Origin: Paenibacillus cymbidii
GTDB lineage: Bacteria; Bacillota; Bacilli; Paenibacillales; NBRC-103111
Length of the DNA: 64,000 nucleotides
Assembly (NCBI RefSeq): GCF_004764705.1
Contig: NZ_SHLX01000004.1
Location: 1-64,000, forward strand
Reading direction: 5' to 3'
The notes below the pieces were generated by a model. That model worked only from the letters and a program-made list of their open reading frames with translations, was not told the origin of the DNA and ran no database searches. The position numbers and the translations under genes were made by a program. This document shows, in pieces, positions 52,500 through 61,851 of this stretch (position 1 is its first letter; each line of letters opens with the position of its first letter).

Positions 52500-53483
52500 A
52501 TGCTCATGACCACCATTCCGGGTACGCAACTGACCGTTTCGTCGCTTTGTCTGGGAACGGCTTCCATTGGCAGCGCCATCAACGAACAAGATTCGTTTCG
52601 ACTGCTCGACCATTTCTGCGATTTGGGCGGGAGCTTCCTCGATACGTCGCTGAATTATGCCGACTGGCAGTGCAGCGTGCCAAGCATCAGTGAAAAAACG
52701 ATTGGAAAATGGTTGAAGCAGCGTAAAGGCGGTCGGCCAATCGTCGTGGGGACAAAAGGAGCCTGCGCGACACCCGAACGCTTCTTTCGCTTGTCCCGCG
52801 CAGAGATTATTCACGATCTGCATAGCAGCCAACGCAATCTGCAGTTGGATTGCATCGATCTCTTTTGGCTGCACCGCGACGATCCGGGCGTTCCCGTAGC
52901 GTCGATCATGGATGTGCTGCACGAGCAGGTCGAGGCCGGCAGCATCCGTTATTTTGCCTGCTCCAACTGGACGCTCGACCGAATCGTCGAAGCGCAGAAC
53001 TACGCTGCAAGCAAGGGCAAACCGGGATTTTGCGCCAGCCAGATTTTGTGGAGCCTGGCCAAGCCCAATGAGGCGAGACTGCAGGACAAGACGCTGGTTG
53101 CCATGGACGAGAGGACGCTGGCGTTTCACCGCCGCACGGGAATGGCCGTCGTTCCTTACTCCTCGCAGGCCGGCGGTTTTTTCAGCGGGCGTTTCGGTCC
53201 GGATGCTGTCGGTGTCGGCGGGAAAACCGCAGCGGTGCTGAGGGACTACGGCAATGCCGAGAATTTCGCGCGGCTCGCACGCGTCCGCGAAGTGGCGGCC
53301 CGCTTGAACGAAACGCCGGCTGCCGTTGCGCTTGCTTATTTGTTCGCGCACCCGTTTGCCGTCTTCCCGATCATCGGGGCAAGCAAACCGGAGCAGCTGA
53401 CGGACAGCTGCCGGGCGGGGGAGCTGCGGCTGGATGCGGAGACCGCCCGTTATATCGAGCAGGGAGAAAGCGACAATTCCTAA
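52500..53483 (+). CDS. Aldo/keto reductase (second)
   Basis: A 327-residue aldo/keto reductase. The tetrad is Asp48 and Tyr53 (FLDTSLNYADW), Lys86 (VGTKGA) and His125 (FWLHRDDPG). The C-terminal half has the family's PIIGASKPEQLTD cofactor segment. The start is ATG 52500, two bases after the SGNH stop. An ATG at 52506 is also possible. It is only distantly similar to the aldose dehydrogenase at 3365 and belongs to the heparinase module. The substrate is probably a sugar aldehyde or lactol. Confidence 0.85.
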   Translation: MLMTTIPGTQLTVSSLCLGTASIGSAINEQDSFRLLDHFCDLGGSFLDTSLNYADWQCSVPSISEKTIGKWLKQRKGGRPIVVGTKGACATPERFFRLSRAEIIHDLHSSQRNLQLDCIDLFWLHRDDPGVPVASIMDVLHEQVEAGSIRYFACSNWTLDRIVEAQNYAASKGKPGFCASQILWSLAKPNEARLQDKTLVAMDERTLAFHRRTGMAVVPYSSQAGGFFSGRFGPDAVGVGGKTAAVLRDYGNAENFARLARVREVAARLNETPAAVALAYLFAHPFAVFPIIGASKPEQLTDSCRAGELRLDAETARYIEQGESDNS

Positions 53484-53503
53484 TCATGCCGGAGGTGGAT
53501 AGT

Positions 53504-56500
53504 TTGAAACGATTTCTGACGAAATGCTGCCTTGCGCTTCTGTTGACGTGGATGTTGCCCGCCGTTTCGCCGTTTGTCCCCGCAGGCTGGCAACAAGCCG
53601 GCGCCGATGCCGGAGACATGGCCGACGGGGGCATGATTTTAACCGATGACATGCAGGATTTGTCCCGCACTTATGCCCATAGCGGCGTATCTGTCGTTTC
53701 GGTCGCTTACGGCACCTATGGCCTTGGATACGGGACGGTCGTCAGCGCCGGTTCTTTTGACGGGGATTCATCGGTCATCATGGGAAATGGCGGCGCTTCT
53801 TATCTGATTTACAAGAAGAAGGACATTCGTTCCTTCCAACTGGTGGCGTATGCCGAGCCGGGAGCGCCTGTTCCCGCCATTCAGGTTTCCGTTTCAAGCG
53901 ATGGGATCGCGTACCGGGACATTGCGCCGACCGTGACCAACGAAGGTGGGCAGAACGGCTCATGGGTGCGGCTTGACTACACCATGTCGCAGCTGACGAA
54001 TGCCGACTATTTGCAAATCGCCTGGGACAGCGGCGTTTCGGCCGTATTCGCAAGCAAGCTGCGAATCGGTTATACGGGAGGAGTCGCGTTTGAGGATACG
54101 GGATTCGAACAAGCAGCTACAGCGGAACTGTCGCAGACGGGCGGCTGGGAAGTGAAGATCGCCAAAGCGGACGCGGCGGATGTGCCCGATTTCGCCGTAA
54201 CGGTTGAAGCGGAGCAAGGGGCGCCGGGTCGTTACTTGCGGATCGCTGAGCGTCAAGCCGCTTCGGCGGGGATGGTGCTGGTCGGGCAAAAGGTTACGTT
54301 GCCTTCGTTTTTTACCGGCGCCGACGATCTGCTGCTGTCCGCCGACATCAAAAGCACCAGCGAAGCGACCTACTCCGGCAACTCATGGCGACTCGCCGTA
54401 TTGCCCGCTGCGGTTTGGGACGAGTTGTCGGCAACGAACGGAGGGGCCGGCGTGTACCGGGCAGCCGATGAGATTTATTCCCTTTCGCTTCATGACGGGA
54501 CGATAGACCCGGATGATGTGGCGGAGTGGACGCACTTTTCCACCTTGGGCAGCAATATTGTCTCCCACCTGAGCGGCCGTGTTGGCGAACAGGTCGTATT
54601 TGCCCTGATCTTCGAAGCGGCTTCGGATACTTCACTGGACATTGGAGGAGTGGATAATTTCGAGCTGAACCTTGGCGAGCTTTCCAACAGCCGTCCCCAC
54701 TTTGTGAATGTGAAAGCCGTCAGGGACAACTATTTTGCCTTCCGTTGGGCAGCGGATCTCGTCCAAGCTTATCAAGCCAAATATGACGTTTGGCTGGATC
54801 GCGAAACCGAGCTCATTTCGGATTCCACCTACATCCAGGAAAATGCGTTTGTCGATCCGGAGCTGGACGTCGCCTTGACTTATCAATATGAGTCCCTGTC
54901 CGCCATTCGGGCCGCAGGCTACGACTACGATACGTATTACAAGATTGCCCAGTTCAAATCGCCGGGAATCGATCCGCAGGATCCTGCGGACGACCGGATC
55001 GTCAGTCTCGCGAATACAAGCGACAGCGAGATGAAAACGATCACGAAAGGCTGGTTCGCGAAGTGGATCCAGTCGCATACGGAAGGGGCGCAGTATTTAT
55101 CTTATCTGTATCTGATTACCGGCGACGAACGCTACGCGGCCAAGGCGGCGGAAATCGTCAAGGAATTTGCGGCCAAATATCCCGGCTATGTGAATCATGA
55201 CGTTGTTTCACCGGTTCGTCCATTTGCGACGAGAGCGTATTATTCGCCGCTCAATGAAGGGCAATTTTTGATTACGCCGCTTGTATTTGCCGTCGATAAC
55301 TTGTTCGATTCCGGCCAACTGGATGCCGCGTCCAAAACCGCCATTCGCGCCGACTTGTTGTATCCGGCGACGGAAGCGATCAAACGGAGCTCGCGATTGT
55401 CCAATTTTCAGGTGATCATGGACGCTTCGATCGGTTTGGTCGGTTATTTATATGACGATGCCAACCTGATCGCACAGGCCAAAAACGGGTATGCCGCTAC
55501 GGCTGAAACGGGAACGGCGCTCGGTCTGTTTGACGGCCTGCTCGATTATGGCGTGGGAGACGACGGCTTCTGGTTCGAAGGCACGCCAAGCTATCATAGT
55601 TTCGTATTGAAGTTCTACATCTATTTGGCGGATGCGGCTCAGCGGATGGGCAGCAATAAAGGCGAAAATTTGTATGCCGGGAATGCCCGGCTGGAATCGA
55701 TGTTTCGCGTGTTTATGCGCATCCCTTATCCGGATTTGACGCTTCAGGCCAATAACGATTCGGTTTACAAACCGGATTTGCTCACCCCAGTCTACTTGTG
55801 GATGATGGAAACGGCCGATCGGGAGTATGGCGAGCACGACAGCACGTACCTTGCTTTTCTCAATCAGGCCTATACGCAGAAACCGCGAAGCGCGGCAGAC
55901 ATCAATGCACTGCTGTTCGGGGGCGGAGATATTCCCGCGGCAGACCGGCCGTTCCAGCTGCAGGATGCGAACATGCCCGGACTGGGCACAGTGTTTACCC
56001 GGAATACACATGACGGGCAGACGTATATGAGTACGCTTGACTACGGGCCTTTTACGGGGACGCACGATCATAACGACAAGCTGAATATAACCACCTACGG
56101 CAACGGGCGCATGTGGTTGGACGATTTGGGGATCAGCCCCTACGGGACGGAATCGGCCGAGCAGTATTATCGTACGTCGGCTGCCCATAACACGGTGGTC
56201 ATTCCCGACACGAAGCAGGCCGGTCTGGCCGGAGCTTTTATCGCCAGCAGTCATACGCAGTCGATGCACGTCAGCGCGGCTTCGGCGGACAGCATTTATC
56301 CAGATGTGCAGCAATACCGCAGAGGATTGATAGCGGTTGACAATTGGATGCTCGATGTATTCCAGCTTCAGACCGGCAAACCCAAAACCTTCGACTGGTT
56401 TGCCCATGTTCCGAAAAGCACGATGAACCTCGATATGCCGATGGGAACGCAATCGGGGAATTTGGGAACGGCAAACGGCTATCAATATACGCAGGTACAG

Positions 56501-58762
56501 GCCAAAGGCACGACTTCCAGCAATTTTCAAGCGTTATTTACCGATACGACCGACAGCAGCCTGACTTATCGGATCACCATGATCAATGATGTCACCACCG
56601 ATGTGTACCAGGCAACCTCCTTTGGCACGGCCAACGAGCCCAATGTGACGATCCCCGTGCTTGCCGCCCGCCAATCCGTAAACGGCAAAGGGGAGTTTCT
56701 TGCGCTGCATCAATTTGCGCCTGAAACTGACGGCATTACCGCAGCGTTCAAAACGGATGACGGCGTCGAATTGTCTTTGGCGGATGGCGGCAGCTATCGG
56801 ATTCATTACGACTTTGCGCATGCGGCGGAAGAAACCGGCTTCCAGCTGCTCAAAACAGATGCCGACGGCAATCCGCAGAAGCTGGAAATCGCCAACGACA
56901 ACCGCGCGGCTTTCGATCGCAAGCTGTATGCCAAGAGCGATCAGGTGCTGAGCAGCTTGTCGGTGCTGAGCAACCCGGATCATACCATTGACATCGCCAA
57001 CGACCCAACGGATCCGACCCAAAAGCTGATGACGACCTTCACGCTGTACGTAGGCGATGCAACGGTAGAGCGGATACAAGTCGACGGGGAGGACGTTTCT
57101 TTTACCCGCAATGCCGATTATGTGACGATCCATGCTCCGATGAAGGCCAAACCGACGCTGGGCAATAACCGGGTGGCGCTCCATGCTTCGGACGACGCCT
57201 ATGCGAAAGAAGCGGAACCGAACCGGGTGCTGGGCAGCTACACCACGCTCGCTTTGCGCAACGGCGGACTGACGCGCACCACGATGGCCGCGTATGTGAA
57301 ATTTGATCTTTCGACGTATACCGGACAAGGGTTGGCGGATGCGAAGCTGCGAGTTTACGCTTCCGACACCGCGGTGCCGGCGAATCCGGTAAAGCTGGCC
57401 GTTTACGGAATCCTGAACAACAGCTGGACGGAGGAGACGCTAACGTGGAACAATGCCCCCAACCTGGGCAAAGACGGTTCCGGGTATACGACCATTACGG
57501 GTACCGGATCGACCGCCTTTTACCTTGGGAGCATCAGTATGGAGAATCGGAACAATGACTGGCAGGAAATCGACGTTTCCGGATTTGTCAGAGACCACGG
57601 TCTGGCGAATCAGAAGATCAGCTTTATCGTCATGCCGGACAAAACGTACAACGACTGGATCAATGTCAGCAGCAAGGAAGGCGGAACGCGGGGTCCCGAG
57701 CTGGTAGTGAAGGAGAAGCAGGAGCTTGCGGCTGCCGAAACCGCTTATGTGCGCGGAGGAGCCTACGCCGATCAGCATATGGACGGCAGCGGCGCGATGG
57801 AAGTAATGGATGCGGCCGCCGCGACGGACGATCGGTTGGCCTATATGAAATTCAGTCTCGGCGCTTATGCGGGTACCGGGCTTGGCAAAGGTGTCCTGTC
57901 GTTCCATGTGTCGAGCCTGTCCGCATCAGCGCCGGTTGCGATCGATGTGTATGGCTTGACGGACGACAGTTGGAACGAATCCGCCATCATGTGGAATCAA
58001 TCGCCGACGGCTGGCGGGATGCCTGTCGGTGCCGTCCGGATCGGCACGGTGTATGTCGATCAAGCCAACAAAACCTATCTGGTGGATGCCACCGCTTATC
58101 TGCGGAGCCAATTGCCCGATCGCTACGCCACGATTGTGCTGGTGAACGGGGATGCCGCCAACTCCCTGCTTCAGATCGATGGGAGAACATCGTCGCTTCC
58201 GCCGACGCTGTCGCTGTATGCGCCGTATGTGGATTCGGCTTTGGGCGGGGCGTTCATCTGGGGAGGAGCGGCGCATGCCGATACCAACTATGAGTATTCC
58301 ACCCATCTGATCGTCAAAAATGCCACCGGAACCGCGGACGACCGGAAAGCTTATTTGCAAATCGATCTTGGCAACATCAGAACGGAACGGGTGAATCGGG
58401 CCGTGCTGAAGCTGCATGGATTGAATTCGACATCAGCTTCGGTTGCGCCGGTGACGGCGTACGGGATTACGGATAACATTTGGGAGCCTTCGCTGATTAC
58501 GTTCAACCATGCGCCCAACCACAACGCGACCACAGGGGAAGTGACCGGTGTCGGCACCACGGCGTTCCCGCTGGACACCGTCGGCATCGGGGCCGCCGTA
58601 GGCGACTTTGAGTGGGATCTCAGCGATTTCATCTATTCCGCTTTGCGGGCGGGTGATGCGGCCAGCCTGGTGCTTGCCATCGATCCCGCAATGAACGACA
58701 GCTATATCGACTTTAACGGCCCGAAAGGCATCATAAAACCGTCGTTCGAGCTGGATTATTAA
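53504..58762 (+). CDS. Secreted heparinase II/III-family lyase with three C-terminal CBM96-like domains
   Basis: A 1752-residue exported protein. A signal peptide (LTKCCLALLLTWMLPAVSPF) is followed by a beta-sandwich (~45-190) and a second CBM-like region (~200-400). The heparinase II/III alpha-toroid lies at ~470-830, and its beta-sandwich contains FTGTHDHNDKLNITTYG (~848-864). Three DNRLRE/CBM96-like domains follow at ~1225-1404, 1406-1571 and 1576-1752. Each has repeated (S/N)xWxExxxxxNxxP segments, for example DSWNESAIMWNQSP. The start is TTG 53504, 6 bases after GGAGGTG. The ATG at 53486 precedes that site. It presumably cleaves an acidic polysaccharide such as alginate, heparinoid or ulvan-type glycans. 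The target is not readable. Confidence 0.88.
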   Translation: MKRFLTKCCLALLLTWMLPAVSPFVPAGWQQAGADAGDMADGGMILTDDMQDLSRTYAHSGVSVVSVAYGTYGLGYGTVVSAGSFDGDSSVIMGNGGASYLIYKKKDIRSFQLVAYAEPGAPVPAIQVSVSSDGIAYRDIAPTVTNEGGQNGSWVRLDYTMSQLTNADYLQIAWDSGVSAVFASKLRIGYTGGVAFEDTGFEQAATAELSQTGGWEVKIAKADAADVPDFAVTVEAEQGAPGRYLRIAERQAASAGMVLVGQKVTLPSFFTGADDLLLSADIKSTSEATYSGNSWRLAVLPAAVWDELSATNGGAGVYRAADEIYSLSLHDGTIDPDDVAEWTHFSTLGSNIVSHLSGRVGEQVVFALIFEAASDTSLDIGGVDNFELNLGELSNSRPHFVNVKAVRDNYFAFRWAADLVQAYQAKYDVWLDRETELISDSTYIQENAFVDPELDVALTYQYESLSAIRAAGYDYDTYYKIAQFKSPGIDPQDPADDRIVSLANTSDSEMKTITKGWFAKWIQSHTEGAQYLSYLYLITGDERYAAKAAEIVKEFAAKYPGYVNHDVVSPVRPFATRAYYSPLNEGQFLITPLVFAVDNLFDSGQLDAASKTAIRADLLYPATEAIKRSSRLSNFQVIMDASIGLVGYLYDDANLIAQAKNGYAATAETGTALGLFDGLLDYGVGDDGFWFEGTPSYHSFVLKFYIYLADAAQRMGSNKGENLYAGNARLESMFRVFMRIPYPDLTLQANNDSVYKPDLLTPVYLWMMETADREYGEHDSTYLAFLNQAYTQKPRSAADINALLFGGGDIPAADRPFQLQDANMPGLGTVFTRNTHDGQTYMSTLDYGPFTGTHDHNDKLNITTYGNGRMWLDDLGISPYGTESAEQYYRTSAAHNTVVIPDTKQAGLAGAFIASSHTQSMHVSAASADSIYPDVQQYRRGLIAVDNWMLDVFQLQTGKPKTFDWFAHVPKSTMNLDMPMGTQSGNLGTANGYQYTQVQAKGTTSSNFQALFTDTTDSSLTYRITMINDVTTDVYQATSFGTANEPNVTIPVLAARQSVNGKGEFLALHQFAPETDGITAAFKTDDGVELSLADGGSYRIHYDFAHAAEETGFQLLKTDADGNPQKLEIANDNRAAFDRKLYAKSDQVLSSLSVLSNPDHTIDIANDPTDPTQKLMTTFTLYVGDATVERIQVDGEDVSFTRNADYVTIHAPMKAKPTLGNNRVALHASDDAYAKEAEPNRVLGSYTTLALRNGGLTRTTMAAYVKFDLSTYTGQGLADAKLRVYASDTAVPANPVKLAVYGILNNSWTEETLTWNNAPNLGKDGSGYTTITGTGSTAFYLGSISMENRNNDWQEIDVSGFVRDHGLANQKISFIVMPDKTYNDWINVSSKEGGTRGPELVVKEKQELAAAETAYVRGGAYADQHMDGSGAMEVMDAAAATDDRLAYMKFSLGAYAGTGLGKGVLSFHVSSLSASAPVAIDVYGLTDDSWNESAIMWNQSPTAGGMPVGAVRIGTVYVDQANKTYLVDATAYLRSQLPDRYATIVLVNGDAANSLLQIDGRTSSLPPTLSLYAPYVDSALGGAFIWGGAAHADTNYEYSTHLIVKNATGTADDRKAYLQIDLGNIRTERVNRAVLKLHGLNSTSASVAPVTAYGITDNIWEPSLITFNHAPNHNATTGEVTGVGTTAFPLDTVGIGAAVGDFEWDLSDFIYSALRAGDAASLVLAIDPAMNDSYIDFNGPKGIIKPSFELDY

Positions 58763-58775
58763 CTTGTCTCCATCG

Positions 58776-58812
58776 CTGCCCGGCGCTTGAGTCGGGCAGT
58801 TGATTTTATTAT
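58776..58812 (+). terminator. Terminator after the heparinase gene
   Basis: CTGCCCG (58776-58782) pairs with CGGGCAG (58793-58799), and TTGATTTTATTAT follows. It closes the third catabolic module. Confidence 0.8.
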
Positions 58813-58874
58813 AAACTCGCCAGGAGGGGAACCGAAAATCGAATGGAATTGTCTATTTAATGAGAGGTGAGGGG

Positions 58875-59363
58875 ATGGATCACGACTATTTAAAGAACCT
58901 CCGTCAGTTTGACTCGCAATCGTTTCGTGAGTTTATGGAGACCTACGGGCAGGACGTATGGAATTATGCTTATTTTCTAACGAAAAGCACGCATGCTGCC
59001 GACGATATCTCGCAGGATGTTTTTATCAGTGCTTACCAACATATCGGTTCATTCCGCGGGTTATCGCCTGTGAAACATTGGCTGCTCAGGATTACACGCA
59101 ATACGGCAACCAATTATCGTACAAAAGCGTTTTTCCGCAAAATGGTGCTCGACGATCGTATTCATTCGCACGAAACGGTACCTTCGGCCGAAGCAGCTTT
59201 TTTCGCCAATCGCTACATCGACGAGATTTGGAATCATGTGATGCAACTGTCGATCAACTGGTCGCGAAGTGTGGATGGCCGCATCACGGGGCCGTTCCCG
59301 GTCGATTTGATCAACGGCAAAGTAGTGGGCATCTGCCCTTCCTGCTCGGTGGATGAGCACTAG
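58875..59363 (+). CDS. Truncated ECF sigma factor (region 2 only), possibly a pseudogene
   Basis: A 162-residue reading frame. Residues ~10-100 match sigma-70 region 2: FREFMETYGQDVWNYAYFL, then ADDISQDVFISAYQHIGSFRG, then HWLLRITRNTATNYRTK. After WNHVMQL (~128) the expected region 4, the -35-binding helix-turn-helix, is missing. An unrelated tail containing CPSCSVDEH closes the frame. No other frame restores region 4. The ATG at 58875 follows GAGAGGTGAGGGG, so it may still be translated. A partner anti-sigma gene is absent. It is either a dead gene or a region-2-only protein. Confidence 0.65.
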   Translation: MDHDYLKNLRQFDSQSFREFMETYGQDVWNYAYFLTKSTHAADDISQDVFISAYQHIGSFRGLSPVKHWLLRITRNTATNYRTKAFFRKMVLDDRIHSHETVPSAEAAFFANRYIDEIWNHVMQLSINWSRSVDGRITGPFPVDLINGKVVGICPSCSVDEH

Positions 59364-59411
59364 TTGATGGCTAATCAATGATGGCCCCCCAGGCCTCGAG
59401 CCAACAGAGTT

Positions 59412-59616
59412 GGCGAAATAGGCCATGTTTTATGGCCTATTAGCCCCAAAATGGGCAGCCGCCACAAAATAACCAGTGATTTCACTGGCTATTCTCGTCA
59501 ATCTGCCCTGATTGCTGCCATTCGGTCCAAATAACCAGTGTTTTCACTGGTTATTTCCGACGAGGCAGGCGAAATGGGGCATATAAGCCATTTTTCATGG
59601 GCTATTTCGTTTGGGC
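59412..59616. repeat. Array of four hairpins with related arms
   Basis: Four inverted repeats follow one another. AATAGGCCAT/ATGGCCTATT is at 59417-59441 (perfect 10 bp). AATAACCAGTGA/TCACTGGCTATT is at 59468-59493 (one mismatch). AAATAACCAGTG/CACTGGTTATTT is at 59529-59556 (perfect 12 bp, loop TTTT). An imperfect ATAAGCCAT/ATGGGCTAT lies at about 59583-59607. They lie between the truncated sigma gene and the convergent MATE gene, so one or more may act as a two-way terminator. Nothing else is seen in 59364-59653. Confidence 0.75.
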
Positions 59617-59653
59617 CAATCCCGTATCCTGTCCTCGCGATGTAATAAATGTG

Positions 59654-61006
59654 CTACTGGGCCAAGCTTTCCAAATCGGGCTGCAATTTGTTTCGCAGCA
59701 CATACAGCATGAGGGCGCCCACAAGGAACGCGGCGGCATCTGCGATAACAAGCGACCAGACCACCCCGTGGAAGCCGCTCATGCGATTGGCGATATACAA
59801 TACCGGGATCAGCGTAATGCCTTGAATAACGGACATAATAAACGCAGCGGTTCCTTGCGCCGTTGCCTGGAAGATCCCCGTAAACAACGAAGTCATTCCC
59901 GTAATAAACAAGGACAAGAACGTGACGTGAAGAATGTAGCTGCCCATTTCAATCAAGATCGGGTCATTCGTAAACAATCCGATCAAACGGTCGGAAATCA
60001 GATAAACGAAGATGCCGAACACAACGGCCAATGCCACAATCGTTTTGATCGTGAATGAAGTGGTATGTTTCATGCGCAATTTATTCGCGGTAAAAGAGTA
60101 GGCAATGAGCGGCACGACTCCTTCGCACAATCCCATCAGAATAAACTCCGGAAATTGCAACAAGCGCGATGAAATTCCGTAAGCCGCAACGGCCTGATCC
60201 CCATAGTCAATCAGATAATGGTTAAAGATAAGCGACATGGCGCCGAGAAATATACTCATAATGAAAACGGGAACGCCGATTTTGAATACATTGCTCAAAA
60301 TGTCCCCGGTAACTCGAAACCATTTGGCGGAAATCGTCAGGAACGCACTTTTGTAACCCATATGGAACGTATAAAATAGGCCCGCAACCAGGTTGGAAAC
60401 GACAGTAGCGGATGCCACGCCGACCACGCCCCAGTGGAAGACGAAAATAACCAGCGCATCGAGAATAATATTCACCACAACGCTGAGTATCATACCGATC
60501 ATCGACGTGACTGCCGCGCCCTCCGAGCGCACCATATTTTCCAGCGTAAAAAACAGGACGACAATGGGCGAACCGATCAGCATAACCGTCACATAATCCT
60601 TTGTAAAGCCGAAGGAGTCCGGCGTTGCCCCAAGGCCGTTAACGATTGGATCGATCAACGGGATACCGACGGCCATCACGACAAGCCCAAGAACAAGACT
60701 GCTGTAGAAAGCGAATGATGACACGTGCTTTACGGCTTCGTATTTTTTCTCTCCCAGCAAACGGGAGATGAAGGCGCCGCTGCCGATGCCGATCAGGTTG
60801 CCAAGCGCCATAATGGCTGCGAATAACGGCAAAGTCAGGGCAAGTGCGGTCAACATGGCCGTATCGCCCAGTGTGCCGAGGAAATAAGCATTCAGGATGG
60901 AATAAATGACACTCATTGAGGTGCCCAGCATCATCGGTACGGCGAAGTGGGCGACGGCTTTGGCGACGGGTGCTTTTTCAAAGTAATGTAGGTTGTTTGT
61001 TTCCAT
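59654..61006 (-). CDS. MATE-family multidrug exporter
   Basis: A 450-residue membrane protein of the MATE family with about twelve predicted helices. It is expected to export drugs or metabolites by Na+ or H+ antiport. It shows VAHFAVPMMLGTSMSVIY (helix 1), LPLFAAIMALGNLIGIGSGAFISRLLGE and the mid-protein EGVVPLIAYSFTANK segment. The ATG at 61006 gives the family's usual N-terminus (FEKAPVAKAV). A 13-residue TTG extension (61045) is possible. It is transcribed against the flanking genes and has no functional link to the sugar modules that I can see. Confidence 0.87.
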   Translation of the reverse strand: METNNLHYFEKAPVAKAVAHFAVPMMLGTSMSVIYSILNAYFLGTLGDTAMLTALALTLPLFAAIMALGNLIGIGSGAFISRLLGEKKYEAVKHVSSFAFYSSLVLGLVVMAVGIPLIDPIVNGLGATPDSFGFTKDYVTVMLIGSPIVVLFFTLENMVRSEGAAVTSMIGMILSVVVNIILDALVIFVFHWGVVGVASATVVSNLVAGLFYTFHMGYKSAFLTISAKWFRVTGDILSNVFKIGVPVFIMSIFLGAMSLIFNHYLIDYGDQAVAAYGISSRLLQFPEFILMGLCEGVVPLIAYSFTANKLRMKHTTSFTIKTIVALAVVFGIFVYLISDRLIGLFTNDPILIEMGSYILHVTFLSLFITGMTSLFTGIFQATAQGTAAFIMSVIQGITLIPVLYIANRMSGFHGVVWSLVIADAAAFLVGALMLYVLRNKLQPDLESLAQ

Positions 61007-61116
61007 GCGGGTCACAGCTTTCTGCAAGTATTTTGATCTGATCAATAGCTACAAAATACAGCGACATTATGAACGCAATATAAACATCGCGACGGCTTGA
61101 CTCCAAGACGAGATCC

Positions 61117-61665
61117 TTATTTACTATTGAAATTTAAGTCGCCGAGATTTTTAACAGTTGAAATTTCTCCGACGGTTTCATGGGAAGGGGTCAAATCTCC
61201 GTCTTCATCAAATGTAAATTTCCCGTGAAAAACGCCAAGAATCACATAAGCATCCTTTAGTATGGGGCCCTTATATTTTTCCAGAAATACAACGGCTTTT
61301 TCGCCCTTTTTCATGACTTTGTTTTTCTCAAAGGTATACTCCACATTCCCGTAAACCCCGCCGGTTTCCAAGATTTGAATATTCTTCGTATCGGCATTCC
61401 CTTTGAAAAGCTTCTGTACTTGTGCGCTCTGGACAGTAAATACGACATTTTTGTATTTCAATGCATCGCTATCAGCTATCAGAACTTCAGCAATCAACTC
61501 TGAAGAATCCTTCAAATCATTGACACTTGAATATCCCTTTGTTAATTCCCCTCCCGTATCTACTGTTCTTAATGGAATGTTCAGCGTGTATACAATAAAA
61601 CCAATTATAGCTATAAATGTGATAGCAGATAGAACAACTATTTTATTCCTTTTTTTTATTAACAA
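61117..61665 (-). CDS. Hypothetical membrane-anchored protein
   Basis: A 182-residue protein with a single N-terminal membrane segment (IVVLSAITFIAIIGFIVYTL, ~9-29) that would leave ~150 residues outside. The outer part has AEVLIADSDALKYKNVVFTV, then TKNIQILETGGVYG, then GEKAVVFLEKYKGP. This layout recalls small secreted beta proteins of unknown function in Firmicutes. I recognise no named family. The start is TTG 61665, 6 bases after AAAGGAGAG on the reverse strand. It is divergent from arsR. Confidence 0.75.
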   Translation of the reverse strand: MLIKKRNKIVVLSAITFIAIIGFIVYTLNIPLRTVDTGGELTKGYSSVNDLKDSSELIAEVLIADSDALKYKNVVFTVQSAQVQKLFKGNADTKNIQILETGGVYGNVEYTFEKNKVMKKGEKAVVFLEKYKGPILKDAYVILGVFHGKFTFDEDGDLTPSHETVGEISTVKNLGDLNFNSK

Positions 61666-61782
61666 GTCTATCTCTCCTTTTTGGAACGTTTCGCATAATC
61701 TACCATATTGCTGTGATTATGTATACTTATTATTCCATTTGAAGAGTGTGAAAGGGTTGCAGGATATTATTGAGGGGGCGCC

Positions 61783-61812
61783 TTGACTAAAAAACGAGAC
61801 CCCATTTATAAT
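61783..61812 (+). promoter_or_regulatory. Sigma-A promoter of the arsR-rhodanese operon
   Basis: TTGACT (61783-61788), an 18-base spacer and TATAAT (61807-61812). The operator-like element begins on the last base of the -10 box, exactly as at ytxJ. The apparent upstream TTG start of the reading frame is this -35 box. Confidence 0.8.
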
Positions 61813-61829
61813 TCAATTGAATCGTTGAA
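61812..61829. promoter_or_regulatory. Operator-like element TTCAATTGAA-N3-TTGAA at arsR
   Basis: TTCAATTGAA, TCG, TTGAA. Its reverse complement is TTCAA-N3-TTCAATTGAA, identical in all 15 defined bases to the element at ytxJ (4521-4538). Position over the transcription start implies autorepression by the ArsR-type product. Confidence 0.65.
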
Positions 61830-61851
61830 TATTACGACAGGGGTGGAGGAT

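Noticed and set aside
61783..61851. TTG start for the ArsR-rhodanese gene
   Set aside because: This TTG is the -35 hexamer, and the -10 box and operator follow before the ATG at 61852.
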